This document shows, one piece after another, positions 1-11,077 of a DNA stretch of 64,000 nucleotides (within the stretch, counting starts at the first letter, position 1; each line of letters starts with the position of its first letter). This stretch comes from Bacteroidales bacterium. Its GTDB lineage: Bacteria; Bacteroidota; Bacteroidia; Bacteroidales; P3. Where the stretch lies: NCBI GenBank assembly GCA_017449975.1, contig JAFSYK010000071.1, forward strand, positions 40,970-104,969, read 5' to 3'. The notes under the pieces are model-generated. The model was given only the letters and a program-made list of their open reading frames with translations. It searched no databases and had not been told where the DNA came from. The translations under genes were made by a program, and so were the position numbers.

Positions 1-3000
1 AGTCAACCGTCGGCAAGAAATGGCTAACCGTACCAGTGCCTGTAAAGTTGTAGTTAGATGCGCCATAGCCATAACGCGAACCATTGTCAGCACTATCTGC
101 TGCAAATGTAATCGTACAGTAGCTACCTGAATCCTCCTCATTGTTCTGGAAGGCAATCAGCAGGTTGCCACCATTGTAGATGAAGGGCTCGTCAAGTGTG
201 ACGGTGAAACCACCGGCAATAGAGAAGTCGCTCTGAGAAACCGTGCCATCATAAACCAATGTTGCATTGGCAATGCTATGGAATCCGGCGGCAAGGTCAG
301 CTTCAGTAACCTCCTGCATCCAAACCTTCATGCTCTTGTTGCTACCCATGTTGTTCGTACCGGGGTCCGTGACGTGGTAGTGCAGGCTAAGAATTTCCTG
401 TCCGATCACATTGGTAAGCATCGAAGCGGGATAGAGGGACTGTGTTCCCTGAGGATCATCCATCCACAAGCCATAGATAGGAGCGTTGGTTGTCGTACCG
501 GTACCTTCGGCCACAGTGATGCAGTCGCCAGGAGTGGTGGGCGTGGTGAAGCTGAGGTCGTTGTAGACCTCGCTCTCCGCCTCACCGCAGAGGGCGTAGA
601 GTTCGACCTCATAGGTCGTCTCGGAGTTGAGACCCAGCACCGTGTAGGGATGGCTGTTGACCACCTGGTCAAAGGCCGTCACCGGCTCTTGGTTCTCATC
701 GAGCGACGTCAGCACCAGTCTCCAGGAGGTGGCGGCGCTGAATTCGCCGTCGGTCCAGTCAATGACAGCAGCGTTGAAGTAGGCTGTTGCCTCGGCGTCG
801 ACGACCCACGGACACTCGGGACCCGTGACGAAGCTCACCATCTGCCAGGGGCTTTCACCCTCATCGCCACAGTTGTGACGCACATAGAAGAAGTAGGGCG
901 TCTCGAAGTCGAGGCCGGTGGTGTCGAACTCGTTGGTAGCAGCGAGGTCAACAAACTCTGCCTGAGCCAAAGCAGCTTCGTCGAGCATCGTGGTGGACAG
1001 CACATACTGGGCCGGGCTGTTCTGGTCGTTGGTCCAGGTGAAGTGTGCTGCGTTGCGGTCAGTCATCGTCACCGTCAGGTTGTCAGCCGTGTGGCAGACG
1101 CTGTTGGTACGGAACGTAACCATCACCCACTCGCTGGTACCGTCGTTGTGTGCCGAGTCGAGCTCGCAGTTGGCGCGGACGTAGACATAGTAGTTGGTGT
1201 AAGCCACCAAGTTCTCGAAATCGTAGGAGGTAACATCGGCGTTCGTCGTGAAGGTCGGCTGCACGCCCTCGAAATCGGTAATCGGAGTCTCGCTGAGAAC
1301 AATCTCGTAGCCCGTGAGGTAGTCGCTCTCGGAAGCAGACCATTTCAGCGTGGCCGTCTCGGTACCCAGGCTGTCAATCGTAGCATTGGCAATAACGGCA
1401 CAGCCAAACTCTTCACCACAGAAGTTGAACTTGATAACGGGGCGAGTCGAAGAAGAGCTACCATAATCCACCGATGAAAGATCCGTAATGTCGATGGGGT
1501 TGCTATCGCGGTAGCGGTAGATGGTGCGGTTGGCACCGGCGGTCGAACCGCGAACACTCCAACCGAGAGCGCTTGTTGCAGTGCTGTTGGAAAGCATACC
1601 GACAACAATGTTAGCGGAGCCATCCCACTCGAAGGGCTCGTCGAACTCATAGACACGCCAGCCAGCCTGATAGCTGTTCAGCGTCGGGCCATAGACAAGC
1701 GTCATCTCATCGGCCGGGACGAAGGCGTCAGCGCCGCTGGAAGCGAAAGCACTGTTCGTCGTGGTGCCGATATAGACCGACTGAGTCTTGTCGTAGGTCG
1801 AAGAGGTTCCCGTATACAGGAAGGCAATCGAACGAATCGAACCTGCCTCGACACCTGCGGCAGCCAAATCAGCGGCAGTGTAAATGTGCTGACTGTAGGT
1901 ATTGCCGTAAGAGGTGTAGAGCAGATAAGCCGTCGTCGTGGAGTTGGAGTCACCCACCGTGAAGGTCGTACCCTCTGCAGTGCAGTTATAATAACCCAGC
2001 TTTTTCGTGACAACACGGAGATACTGAGCCAAGGTCCAATCCACGGTACAGGCGTTCTTCAGATAGACATAGATGGTATCGCCACGATCGAGACCAGTCA
2101 ACGTGTAGTTGCGGGTCATGCCTTCGCCAGCCACGTTGATGGTCTGGATGTGCTGCTCGGCAGCCCAAGCGGCGAAGTCGGTGACGGTGGTATCGGAGAC
2201 GATAAGGTCGAAGTTCTCGACAGTCGCGTCACCAATGTTCCAAGTGAGGTCAGCAGAAATACGCGTGGTCTGGGCGGAGAGGTGGTTGGCCGTAGCGCAG
2301 CTCTCGACGGCAACGGTAACCGTCCAGTCGCGATAGATGTTCGTATCCTGTGCGTAGACGCGGAAGACCACCGGTGCGGTGAAGTCAACCGAGTCGCCCG
2401 ACACTACCGTATCGCCGGCAATCTCCACACGCGACACATAGGCCGACGTGGCGAAGAACGGCGTCAGTGCGGTGATATCGGTGCCCGCCATCACGGTAAG
2501 TTCAACCGTGCTGTTGGCGTCGTTGATGACGGCGGTATCCATCTGGAAGCCGGCCGGGTAGTACGGACTCACCGTGAAGGCGGTGATAGCAGTGGCGGCA
2601 CTGAGCGTATGGAACACGGCGTGCTCTTCAGCGTAGTCGCTGACACCATTATCCTGCAGCATACAGTTGCTCATCACCTGCAAATCGTAGTTGGTATCGG
2701 CAGTGAGACCCGTCAACGTGAAACGCACGCTGTCGTTGTTCTCGCCAAAGACCACCACATCGGCAAGGGTCACATCGTAGTAGGCGTTCTGGCCATCCCA
2801 AATGTTCCAAGCCTCAACGTCGGCATTGCCGCGGTGCCAAATCAGCGTAGCGCTGTTGGAGGTCACCGATTCGGCCATGAAGCCGCTGGGACGGAAGCAG
2901 TTGCTCTGGGTACGGAACATGCCGGCAGCCGACCAGTTGCTCCAGCCGTCCTCATAAGGATCGACGTTGCAGTTGGTGCGGACATAGACGAAGTAGTCGG

Positions 3001-6000
3001 TGTTGGGCTCGAGACCCTCAACCACATAGAAAGTATCCTCGATGTCGCTGATAGCATTGACATTCGTGAAGTCCGTCACCTCGTTCTCGGCAGCGATGAT
3101 CAACTCATACGAAGCCACGTGGTCGGCGATAGAAGCCGGCCAGGAGATGATAGCCGAGTTGTTGGTCACATTGTTGGCAGTGGGAGCCTCCATAGTGGGG
3201 CAGGCCGGCATAATACCACAGAGGCCGAACTTGATATTGTGACGTTGGTTATCGACAGCCTTGGATGACCAACTGCTGAACGCATTATTATCGTCGTAAG
3301 TGTTGTCGATTCGGGCATAGGCATGATTGTTGCTACCTGTAGCGGTGAGGTAAGCGTTGACCGAAGCTCCGCCAGATCCTGTCCTGTTGGATGCGACAAG
3401 CACCATCAGGTTGCCACCGGTGTACTCAAAGCCGGTGATGTCAAATTTATTCCAGCCGGAAGAAATCGTAACCGTCTCGTCATAAACCAGTGTAGCGTCA
3501 GCAATCATGTTGTTCCAAACCAAGGTAGAAGTAGCACCAAAAGTAGACTCAGTGGTGTTCTTCAAATAAATCTTGACAGGGATGGTATTCGACGAACTAC
3601 TGGAGTAATTCCAAGAAAGGGAATTGATACTACCCGGCGTCAAGCCATCCGCAGGCGTGAAGATGTAGGCATTGCGCTCATAGCCATAGAAGCCACAGAT
3701 AGGACCATAAGAAGTAGATGTACCATTACCCACGGCGAGTTCGCCGCCTGCAGTCTCACAGTCGTAGCCCAAATCAAGCGTAGTGAAACTATAGACCTCG
3801 CTCCAGTCGCTGGCACCGTAGACTGGACAACTAGTGCGGACGTAGACATAGTAGGTGGTGTTGCGCTGCAGCATGGTGAGCTTAGCCGTATCGACGGCGA
3901 TGTCATCGATGTTGCCGATGAGGCTGGTGAAATCCTCAACCTCCATCGTGTCGTAGTAGATTTCGTAGGTGACACTATCTTCGTAGGGATCGCCATCCCA
4001 GGTGATCGTGGCATTGTACTTGCCAAGCTCGGCTGCATTGATATTGGTGGGAGCGACGCAAGGAACAGGCATCTCGAGCGTATACGACGTGTAGGGGCTG
4101 AGACCCTCAAGTTCGCAGTAGTTCGCCACATAGAAATAATAGGTGTTACCCGGCTGGAGGTTGTTGACCGTCACCGAAGCAGTACCATTTTCATTGTTGC
4201 CAGTGATTTCATCTTCGTCAGTGTAGTTGACCTCATTTAGCGGCGTGTTGCTGACGCAATACTGAAAGTTGTTGTCCTGCGTGGGCTGGCCATTCTCGTT
4301 AGAACCGTTGACCCAGCTGAAGATGGCAGCTGTCTTGCTGATCGGCTCAGCCACGATCTGCTCAGGAACACGGCAGTTCGAGTTGGTCTTGAAGTGGATA
4401 GGATTGCTCCACTCGCTGTAGCCGTCGTCATAGCCGTCGGCGTTGCAACGTGCATGGACATAGAAATCATATTCAGTAAAGGGAGTCAGACCGCTGAGGG
4501 CTGTCGTCATGAGACCCTGTTCGTTCGCCGTAACTTCAATGTCGTTGGCACTAAAAGCAGCGTTTTCGAAATCGGTCGATCCAGCCGTTACGACACGCAC
4601 ATCATAGGTATTGGCGAAATCACCCGTGGAGGGCAGCCACGATGCGATAGCCGTGTTGGTCCCGGGACCCGTCAGCACAACCGTGTCGGCCACAGGAGCA
4701 GGGCAAGCCTCACTACCAAAGCAGAAGGTAACCTTCGGACGGAACGTTGCCGTTTGGGTTTCATCGCCTGTTCCCGCATAGTTATTATCAAAGACCAAAC
4801 GGCTGGAGCCAACGCTCGTTCCCTGGAAATTGCAAGAGCTGTACGAATACTCTCCGTTGTCACTCACCGTCGTGAATTCAACGACCAAATTACCACCCGT
4901 ATATACGAAAGGATGGTCGAAAGTAATGGTCATACCATCAGCGACATTGGCAGTAAGAGTACCATTGTAGACCGTTGTAGCATTGGAGGTCTCAACAAAT
5001 GCACTGCTCACCGAGCTGGTGGTGGTGGTCATCAATTTCACCGTGACGGGAATATGCTCCCAACCGTATGTCTGACCATCATATTCGGAAACGAAAGAAC
5101 TACTACCTTCCGAGACATAGTACTTCATGGATTGAATAGTCTGACCCACAAGGCTAGTCAGCTGACTAGCGGGATAAATTGTCTGCGAGTGGTTGTCGCC
5201 ATCCATATATCCACCGTATAACGGGAAATATTGGGAAGTAGCGGTACCGTTGGCCACTGTCACACAATCGACAAGATCGATAGTAGTGACACTTGTGGTG
5301 GCCCACTCACTGAAAAGATCGCCACAGTTAGCGCGCACATATACATAATAAGTGGTGCCGCGATTGAGATGCGTGATAGTATCGGCCTCCTCGGGGTCAT
5401 ACTCGAAGTCAATCTTCTCGGCGGCAGACAAAGCGGCATCATCCAACTCCACATTGGAGTAGACCAACTGGAAGTTGACGTTCTCGCTCGCAGCGTTCGG
5501 TGTAACAGACAGGACGAAACTGTATTTTTCGACATTAGATACTGCCAATTGGGTCGGACGGGCGCAAAGCTCGTTGACCACCGTGATGATCCATGTCTGC
5601 GAGAGAGCATTGTCCTGAGCCTTCACAGTAATGGTCAACGGCTGACTGAAGTCCGTAGCGGAGGCGATGGTCGTCGGGAAGTTACCGCCGTTGGTGTCGG
5701 CCGTAGCACCCTGGCTCATCGTGAAGTTACCACCCAGCGCGGTGAGATCAGTACCATAAGGCATGGTGACTATCACAGTGTGCTGCAGGGAGTCGATGTC
5801 GGCACTATACTGACCATTGAGGTTAAAAGCGGTGATGTCGGTCTCGTTGTTCTGCGAGGTGAAACTCACCGTAGCGTCAGCCCAAGCACTGTTCTCATTG
5901 TCGCAGACGGTGCGAAGCTGCAGACTGTAGGCCGTGCGGGGGCTGAGACCCATCAGGGTGTAGTACACAGAGTCTGCGTCGACCGTTCCACGCACCACGT

Positions 6001-9000
6001 CGTTGGCACTGACAAGGATGGTCTCCACAACGGGATCACCTTCAGCAGGCGTATAGGTACGCTCAATCTCCCAAGCGCTGCCCTCGCCGTCAATCCAAGC
6101 CAAAGGCACTGCAGTCGAGGTGGCGGTACCCTTGCGGGTGAAGCCCTCGGGCTGATCGCATGAAGGCTGTCCCTCTATCGTCACATCGTCGACAAAAATA
6201 TTGATGGGCTGGGTACCACTGGTGGGACGGTTGCCACGGATGGCAACATAGACCGCACCCACAGGCAAATTAATCTTATGTTTGGTGTATGCGGTCGTAG
6301 CGTTGATATGGGCCACCTCGGTGAAAGTGGTATAGTCGGTCGGATCGGTCATGACACCGATGGTCAATGCACTGTCGAGATTCGACTGACCCTTCACAAA
6401 GATAACCATACGATTCGCCGTTGCGGCGTATTCGGCGGAAATCTGCGGCAGAATGGCCACCTCGGCGGTAGCACCACCGGCGCGCACCGAGTACTGGAGA
6501 GAACGGGAACCTGTTTTGGCGTTGCCAGAAACAACCTTCGGGTAGCTCTCGTCAGCGCTATTGTAGCGAGTCCAGCACCAAGGCAGCGTGGTTGCGCTGT
6601 TGACGTCGTTGGTCTCAAAGGTCATAGCGTAGGGCAGGTCAAAGGCGTCGCAAGCCGTACGGAAATTGATGACGGGTGTCCACTCGCTGGTGTCGCCAAC
6701 AGTGCAGACAGCGGCCACGCGGACCGTGTAGGCGGTGTTGTGAGTCAGACCCGCGAGCGTGTAGGCGATGGTGTTGTCGGCACCGTCCACCTCCATATCC
6801 GCCGAATAGTTGACACGCGCCGTATCGGGATGCTCGGCACCCGCGGCGGTGTATTCAACCAGGTACTGCACCGGACGGTCGGAGTCGTATTCGTTCCAGG
6901 ACAGGTAGACTGAATTCGCGTCAGGCGTACCCGTGCCCAGTTCGGTCAACGGCATGCAAGAGGGGGCCTCCTCGATGCGGATGTCATCGACAAAGGTGGA
7001 GCTACTATAATAGCAATGACCCTCGAAAATCATGAACACCGTACCGGAGATATCCTGCGGTCTGACCGTAATCTGATACTGATACCAACCCGCCGCGCTC
7101 TCTTCCTGCGGATAGGGCAGGTTGTAGTAACGCGAGTAGAGACCTAGGTCGATGGCGTTGGCATCAATTTCGGCACTGTTGTTCAGGTAGACCCGGAAAC
7201 CTTCGTAATTGGTCGTGGTTGCGGAGAAACTTGTCGGACGATACAGCCAGAACGAAATCACATAGCCGTTCTCGGCCGTGGTGCTAAACTGCATCGGCGG
7301 GAAAGCCAACACGGTCTTCGTCACACCATTGGAACTGCTTCCCTTGTCGGGCAGACGCAGAGACTGACTGCCCGTATGCTTGTAATCCGTACCTGTAGCC
7401 CACAGGCGGCCGGTTTGATTAGCACTCGGAGCAATAACAGTGGTCTCGTTTTGCCAGCAGCTGCCAAGGGTATTGGTGGTCGGGCAATTGCTGATGGATG
7501 TACCCGCTGCAAAACCCTCCTCGGTCTCGAAGCCGTAGAAAATGGGGAATTCGGTAATCGATTCGCAGAGTGTGTTGAAACTCAGCGTCGGTGTCCACTC
7601 GCTCATATCCGTCTCACTGCAGAGGCTGCGAACCTTGACGGTGTAGGCAGTGTTGGGATCAAGGCCGTTGAGCACGTAGGAGACCTCGTCGCCCTCCATC
7701 TCCACATCTTCGGCGGTAATTTCAATCGACGCTTCGCCGACCTGCAACTCCCACGCCGCGGCATTGCTGCGGTTGGTCCAGTTGAGCGTCACCGACGTCG
7801 TTGTGAGCGCGCCCTTGGCAAAGTTGAGCGGAGCCATACAGGTCGGCTCGCTGACGCACATGACGAAGCGCATGTTGGGACGATTCGCTCCATTAGAGCC
7901 ACTCGACAACGTAGCACCGCTACTGTAACGGTAGATACAGCGACCCGAGGCAACATTGGTATACTGGAAGTTGTAGGCGGTACCAGAGGGCGTAGGCAAT
8001 GCGGTACGCATCATGCAGACCTTCATGCCTGCACCGGTGTAGACAAACGGCTGATTGAAGATAATCTCATTCCAGCCCGGGACAAAGTCGTAGATGCTGT
8101 CGTACACCAAGGTCATCGAAGAGCGCGCCATGGTATCCGTAGCAGAGGACTGTGACGTACTGGTGGTGTTGGCGAGGTAAATCTTGATGGGCATGCTGAA
8201 CGGGGTGGTGCCCGTGTAGTTCAGTGCAAAGCCTCTCACATCGCCCTCATAGAGGTCGTAACTAGCCAGTTCGTCGGCAGTAAAGAGCGACCAGGAGGCA
8301 CCATACTGATAAGTGGTGCCGGATGAAGTATAGAAAGCATACGTGTAAGTAGAAGATGTACCGTTACCCGCCACAAAGGTACGCGGTGCCATGGGGGCGC
8401 AGTTGGGAGTGGTAGTGGCGGTGACCACCTGCGACCAGACGCTCGGTTCGGGGCTGCAGCTGGCGCGCACGGCGAAGCTATAGGGAGTATAGTCGTCCAG
8501 GTTAGGCACCGTGGCTTCTGTCGAATAAGCGGACATCGTCTCGTAGGAGGTCTCGTCGAGCAGGTTGAAGGTGGCGGTGGGGCCATAGGCCACAAGCCAA
8601 GCACCGGGGTTGGTGGGGTTATTGTCGACCCAGCTGAGGGTGACATCGCCCGAGGTGACAGACTCCACGGTCAGGTCACTCGGCTCAAGGCAGGCAGGCA
8701 TAGCCTCCACGACAAGCTCGTCAATATAGCAGTATTCAGAAGTTGCACCTCCCGTTGTTTCAAACTTAAGGTAGAGGTTGACATTGCTACCAGTGTAGGC
8801 ACTGAGGTCCAACGAGCGCAAGGTCCAGTCCTCGGAACTGGCAACGGCGGGCAGCGTCTCACGGGTGGCACCACCATCGGTGGAAACCTGCACGCTAAAG
8901 ATACCTGTTCCGTTGTACTTGTAGTAGAATTTCAAACGGCTCGGCACCATCAACTGCAGCGTCGGGCTTTTCAATGTGCTATAGTTGCCGGCGGTATTGT

Positions 9001-10846
9001 TCTGAACGCGGAAACAACTACCCTCGTAACCATTGGTGTTGGTACCCCAAGAGACACCCTCGTTCTCTTGTGCCCAACAGTCAATGGTGGAAGTCTGCGA
9101 ACCATTCTCGGCATACGAATGATCATTGTCAACCGTGAAAAGACCGCAGTCTGTACGGAAAGAAACCACCCCGCTCCATGCGCTGATTCCATCATCGGCC
9201 TGAGGATCGCAGATGGTGCGCACGCGTACTTGGTAATTGGTTTTGGATGCAAGGTTAAGAATCTGGTAGGGGTTGCTGTTGATAGCGCCGCTGGAAGTCC
9301 AGTTTTCTCCATCGGTACTATACTCTACCTCCCACGTATTGTCGGTCGGAAGAGCCGGAACCCATGTCACACTAACCTTGTTGGAGTCAATGTTTTCAAA
9401 ATCCAAACCAGTGGGAGCGATACAGTTGGGTCGGGCCGTGATAGCAAACTCATCCAAATAGGAAGTAAGTCCGTACTCACTGATACCCTCCAAAACAACA
9501 TAAGCAAGGCCACCATAGTAGCTGGAGGGAATCACCGCACTGTAGCGATACCAGCCAGCAGCACTCTCGGTATAGGTACCATAGCCAATGCAACGGCAGA
9601 TGTGCATCAGCATTGTACCACCCTCTGTGGAGTTGGGCTGGTTGTTGACCCAGACCTTCACGCCCTCATTCTCTTTAGTTCCCGTGCCACGATACATCCA
9701 GAACGACACCTCATAACCATTGATGGCACCGGCATCGAACGACAACGGCGGAGTGGTCAGGTAAGTGATGGTGGTAGCGTTCATGTCGGGCAGTTTCAAC
9801 GAACCGGTACCTTCATGGATATAATTGGCACCCGTCGTGGAGTTGCGTTGCCAGAGGGAGGTTCCCGGACCATCAATATGCTCGTTGGTCCAGCATTCAA
9901 AACTGAAGGTAGACTCGTTGAAGTTTTCCTCAAAGGGATTTGCGGCGCTCACAGTAACAAAGCTGCACTGCGTCCTGAAGGGATATCTCATTACACCACT
10001 ATAGTCATCCTCTCCGCAAACGCTGCGGACATAAGCTACATAGCTAGTGCTGGGGTCAAGGTTCTCGATATTGACCGACGTGCCAGTTGTTGTTGAAGCT
10101 GTTGTCCAGTCAATATCAGCCTGCGCAACACTCGCCGCCGTATAGAGCCATTCATAACTGATTGCCGTCTCAGAGGCAATCCAACTGAAAGCAGCCGTCG
10201 TGGTTGTCGGAACAACTTCCAAGCCTGTGGGCTTGTAGCAGATGAAACCACTACCCGGAGCATAGGAAAAGGTTGTCTTGGGAATGAAATTCCGCTGGGT
10301 GGCAGAAATGCCATCCAAATTGGAATAATTGTAGCCTTGCACGCTGGCACCGGTTGCAGTAACACCTGCAAAAGTAGCACTCTTATAAGTGCCAATAACC
10401 GTATTGCAGACCTCAACCAACAAGTTTCCACCCAGATAGGTGTAAGGGGTGGTAAACTCGATGGACATCGTGGGCTGCGTGCCATTGAGTGTGCCCGAGT
10501 ATACAGTCTCTGCATCCGCCATGGAAGCAAAACTTGCGGTGGTAAACGTAGTGGCATCAACCTCTGTGATTTTAATCACAAAATTTGCACTACCCCACGA
10601 TGCTTCAGCAGGTGAGGATAAATAGAAGGTGAGGCCCGAAATGGTACCTCCCACCATTTCACCCAGATCATCCGCAGGATAGATAATCTGGCAGCGCAAG
10701 TAAGCGTCTGCATAGTAGCCGTAAACGGGCACGTAACTATTCGTCCCCGTGCCGTCGGCCACTGTCAACTCCAACTGCGCATGAGTTGTCCATGGCACAG
10801 CAAAGGCCACGAGCAACAGCATCCATTGTAATAGATGTTTTCTCAT
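1..10846 (-). CDS. Giant modular secreted surface protein (FN3 / MAM / choice-of-anchor-J-like), 3' end outside window
   Basis: Open minus-strand frame with no stop found from the ATG at 10846 to base 1, so at least 3,615 codons and incomplete at its C terminus. Residues 1-23 form a signal peptide (MRKHLLQWMLLLVAFAVPWT, cleaved after THAQ). The mature part alternates fibronectin-III-like domains (many 'WTP..FRT' edges such as CGEDDYSG and VRTICDPQ) with MAM/choice-of-anchor-J-like blocks (FEENFNES near 9940, FETEEGFAAG near 7570, FETNDVNSATTLPWCW near 6640). A further module with core V.xGTxTxxxPxYGxY...QxIYPAxxL occurs six times, near 10777, 8390, 5270, 3760, 1980 and 520. Such proteins in Bacteroidetes are normally secreted by T9SS and act as adhesins or matrix proteins. 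The C-terminal sorting domain would lie beyond the window edge. No enzyme domain was recognised. Confidence 0.85.
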   Translation of the reverse strand, partial: MRKHLLQWMLLLVAFAVPWTTHAQLELTVADGTGTNSYVPVYGYYADAYLRCQIIYPADDLGEMVGGTISGLTFYLSSPAEASWGSANFVIKITEVDATTFTTASFASMADAETVYSGTLNGTQPTMSIEFTTPYTYLGGNLLVEVCNTVIGTYKSATFAGVTATGASVQGYNYSNLDGISATQRNFIPKTTFSYAPGSGFICYKPTGLEVVPTTTTAAFSWIASETAISYEWLYTAASVAQADIDWTTASTTTGTSVNIENLDPSTSYVAYVRSVCGEDDYSGVMRYPFRTQCSFVTVSAANPFEENFNESTFSFECWTNEHIDGPGTSLWQRNSTTGANYIHEGTGSLKLPDMNATTITYLTTPPLSFDAGAINGYEVSFWMYRGTGTKENEGVKVWVNNQPNSTEGGTMLMHICRCIGYGTYTESAAGWYRYSAVIPSSYYGGLAYVVLEGISEYGLTSYLDEFAITARPNCIAPTGLDFENIDSNKVSVTWVPALPTDNTWEVEYSTDGENWTSSGAINSNPYQILNLASKTNYQVRVRTICDPQADDGISAWSGVVSFRTDCGLFTVDNDHSYAENGSQTSTIDCWAQENEGVSWGTNTNGYEGSCFRVQNNTAGNYSTLKSPTLQLMVPSRLKFYYKYNGTGIFSVQVSTDGGATRETLPAVASSEDWTLRSLDLSAYTGSNVNLYLKFETTGGATSEYCYIDELVVEAMPACLEPSDLTVESVTSGDVTLSWVDNNPTNPGAWLVAYGPTATFNLLDETSYETMSAYSTEATVPNLDDYTPYSFAVRASCSPEPSVWSQVVTATTTPNCAPMAPRTFVAGNGTSSTYTYAFYTSSGTTYQYGASWSLFTADELASYDLYEGDVRGFALNYTGTTPFSMPIKIYLANTTSTSQSSATDTMARSSMTLVYDSIYDFVPGWNEIIFNQPFVYTGAGMKVCMMRTALPTPSGTAYNFQYTNVASGRCIYRYSSGATLSSGSNGANRPNMRFVMCVSEPTCMAPLNFAKGALTTTSVTLNWTNRSNAAAWELQVGEASIEITAEDVEMEGDEVSYVLNGLDPNTAYTVKVRSLCSETDMSEWTPTLSFNTLCESITEFPIFYGFETEEGFAAGTSISNCPTTNTLGSCWQNETTVIAPSANQTGRLWATGTDYKHTGSQSLRLPDKGSSSNGVTKTVLAFPPMQFSTTAENGYVISFWLYRPTSFSATTTNYEGFRVYLNNSAEIDANAIDLGLYSRYYNLPYPQEESAAGWYQYQITVRPQDISGTVFMIFEGHCYYSSSTFVDDIRIEEAPSCMPLTELGTGTPDANSVYLSWNEYDSDRPVQYLVEYTAAGAEHPDTARVNYSADMEVDGADNTIAYTLAGLTHNTAYTVRVAAVCTVGDTSEWTPVINFRTACDAFDLPYAMTFETNDVNSATTLPWCWTRYNSADESYPKVVSGNAKTGSRSLQYSVRAGGATAEVAILPQISAEYAATANRMVIFVKGQSNLDSALTIGVMTDPTDYTTFTEVAHINATTAYTKHKINLPVGAVYVAIRGNRPTSGTQPINIFVDDVTIEGQPSCDQPEGFTRKGTATSTAVPLAWIDGEGSAWEIERTYTPAEGDPVVETILVSANDVVRGTVDADSVYYTLMGLSPRTAYSLQLRTVCDNENSAWADATVSFTSQNNETDITAFNLNGQYSADIDSLQHTVIVTMPYGTDLTALGGNFTMSQGATADTNGGNFPTTIASATDFSQPLTITVKAQDNALSQTWIITVVNELCARPTQLAVSNVEKYSFVLSVTPNAASENVNFQLVYSNVELDDAALSAAEKIDFEYDPEEADTITHLNRGTTYYVYVRANCGDLFSEWATTSVTTIDLVDCVTVANGTATSQYFPLYGGYMDGDNHSQTIYPASQLTSLVGQTIQSMKYYVSEGSSSFVSEYDGQTYGWEHIPVTVKLMTTTTSSVSSAFVETSNATTVYNGTLTANVADGMTITFDHPFVYTGGNLVVEFTTVSDNGEYSYSSCNFQGTSVGSSRLVFDNNYAGTGDETQTATFRPKVTFCFGSEACPAPVADTVVLTGPGTNTAIASWLPSTGDFANTYDVRVVTAGSTDFENAAFSANDIEVTANEQGLMTTALSGLTPFTEYDFYVHARCNADGYDDGYSEWSNPIHFKTNSNCRVPEQIVAEPISKTAAIFSWVNGSNENGQPTQDNNFQYCVSNTPLNEVNYTDEDEITGNNENGTASVTVNNLQPGNTYYFYVANYCELEGLSPYTSYTLEMPVPCVAPTNINAAELGKYNATITWDGDPYEDSVTYEIYYDTMEVEDFTSLIGNIDDIAVDTAKLTMLQRNTTYYVYVRTSCPVYGASDWSEVYSFTTLDLGYDCETAGGELAVGNGTSTSYGPICGFYGYERNAYIFTPADGLTPGSINSLSWNYSSSSSNTIPVKIYLKNTTESTFGATSTLVWNNMIADATLVYDETVTISSGWNKFDITGFEYTGGNLMVLVASNRTGSGGASVNAYLTATGSNNHAYARIDNTYDDNNAFSSWSSKAVDNQRHNIKFGLCGIMPACPTMEAPTANNVTNNSAIISWPASIADHVASYELIIAAENEVTDFTNVNAISDIEDTFYVVEGLEPNTDYFVYVRTNCNVDPYEDGWSNWSAAGMFRTQSNCFRPSGFMAESVTSNSATLIWHRGNADVEAWNIWDGQNAYYDVTLADVVVFGENNDSVRFTLTGLTADTNYDLQVMSNCMLQDNGVSDYAEEHAVFHTLSAATAITAFTVSPYYPAGFQMDTAVINDANSTVELTVMAGTDITALTPFFATSAYVSRVEIAGDTVVSGDSVDFTAPVVFRVYAQDTNIYRDWTVTVAVESCATANHLSAQTTRISADLTWNIGDATVENFDLIVSDTTVTDFAAWAAEQHIQTINVAGEGMTRNYTLTGLDRGDTIYVYLKNACTVDWTLAQYLRVVTKKLGYYNCTAEGTTFTVGDSNSTTTAYLLYTSYGNTYSQHIYTAADLAAAGVEAGSIRSIAFLYTGTSSTYDKTQSVYIGTTTNSAFASSGADAFVPADEMTLVYGPTLNSYQAGWRVYEFDEPFEWDGSANIVVGMLSNSTATSALGWSVRGSTAGANRTIYRYRDSNPIDITDLSSVDYGSSSSTRPVIKFNFCGEEFGCAVIANATIDSLGTETATLKWSASESDYLTGYEIVLSETPITDFEGVQPTFTTNADVTSYDFENLVAYTNYYVYVRANCELDSAHNDGTSEWVMVTFRTNSVCHTADNLTVTMTDRNAAHFTWTNDQNSPAQYVLSTTMLDEAALAQAEFVDLAATNEFDTTGLDFETPYFFYVRHNCGDEGESPWQMVSFVTGPECPWVVDAEATAYFNAAVIDWTDGEFSAATSWRLVLTSLDENQEPVTAFDQVVNSHPYTVLGLNSETTYEVELYALCGEAESEVYNDLSFTTPTTPGDCITVAEGTGTTTNAPIYGLWMDDPQGTQSLYPASMLTNVIGQEILSLHYHVTDPGTNNMGSNKSMKVWMQEVTEADLAAGFHSIANATLVYDGTVSQSDFSIAGGFTVTLDEPFIYNGGNLLIAFQNNEEDSGSYCTITFAADSADNGSRYGYGASNYNFTGTGTVSHFLPTVD

Positions 10847-10986
10847 GATACTAAAATTTTGGTTAAACATAAAGTGAATTAAACAATTATTTCTTTTTGA
10901 TTATTAAATAGATATATAAATATTACGGGATAATATCCTATAATAAGCCTACTCCAAAGGTCTGTATAAAATTTGAAATAAACAAG

Positions 10987-11017
10987 CAAATGGAAGAGAA
11001 AAATTTTCTTCCATTTG
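10987..11017. terminator. Hairpin between hypothetical gene and giant gene
   Basis: Perfect 11-bp inverted repeat (CAAATGGAAGA / TCTTCCATTTG) with a 9-nt AT-rich spacer. It lies downstream of the gene ending at 11078 and upstream of the giant gene on the same strand. It could end the first transcript or be part of the giant gene's control region. There is no clean T-tract. Confidence 0.4.
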
Positions 11018-11077
11018 CGAAGATACTAACAGAGAAATGTTTATAAACAAAATGGCGGTTAACAACCGACCGCTTGT

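Noticed and set aside
278-10096. Several plus-strand frames opposite the giant surface gene
   Set aside because: All lie antisense to one continuous frame that carries clear FN3/MAM/repeat modules; none has a signal, motif or promoter.
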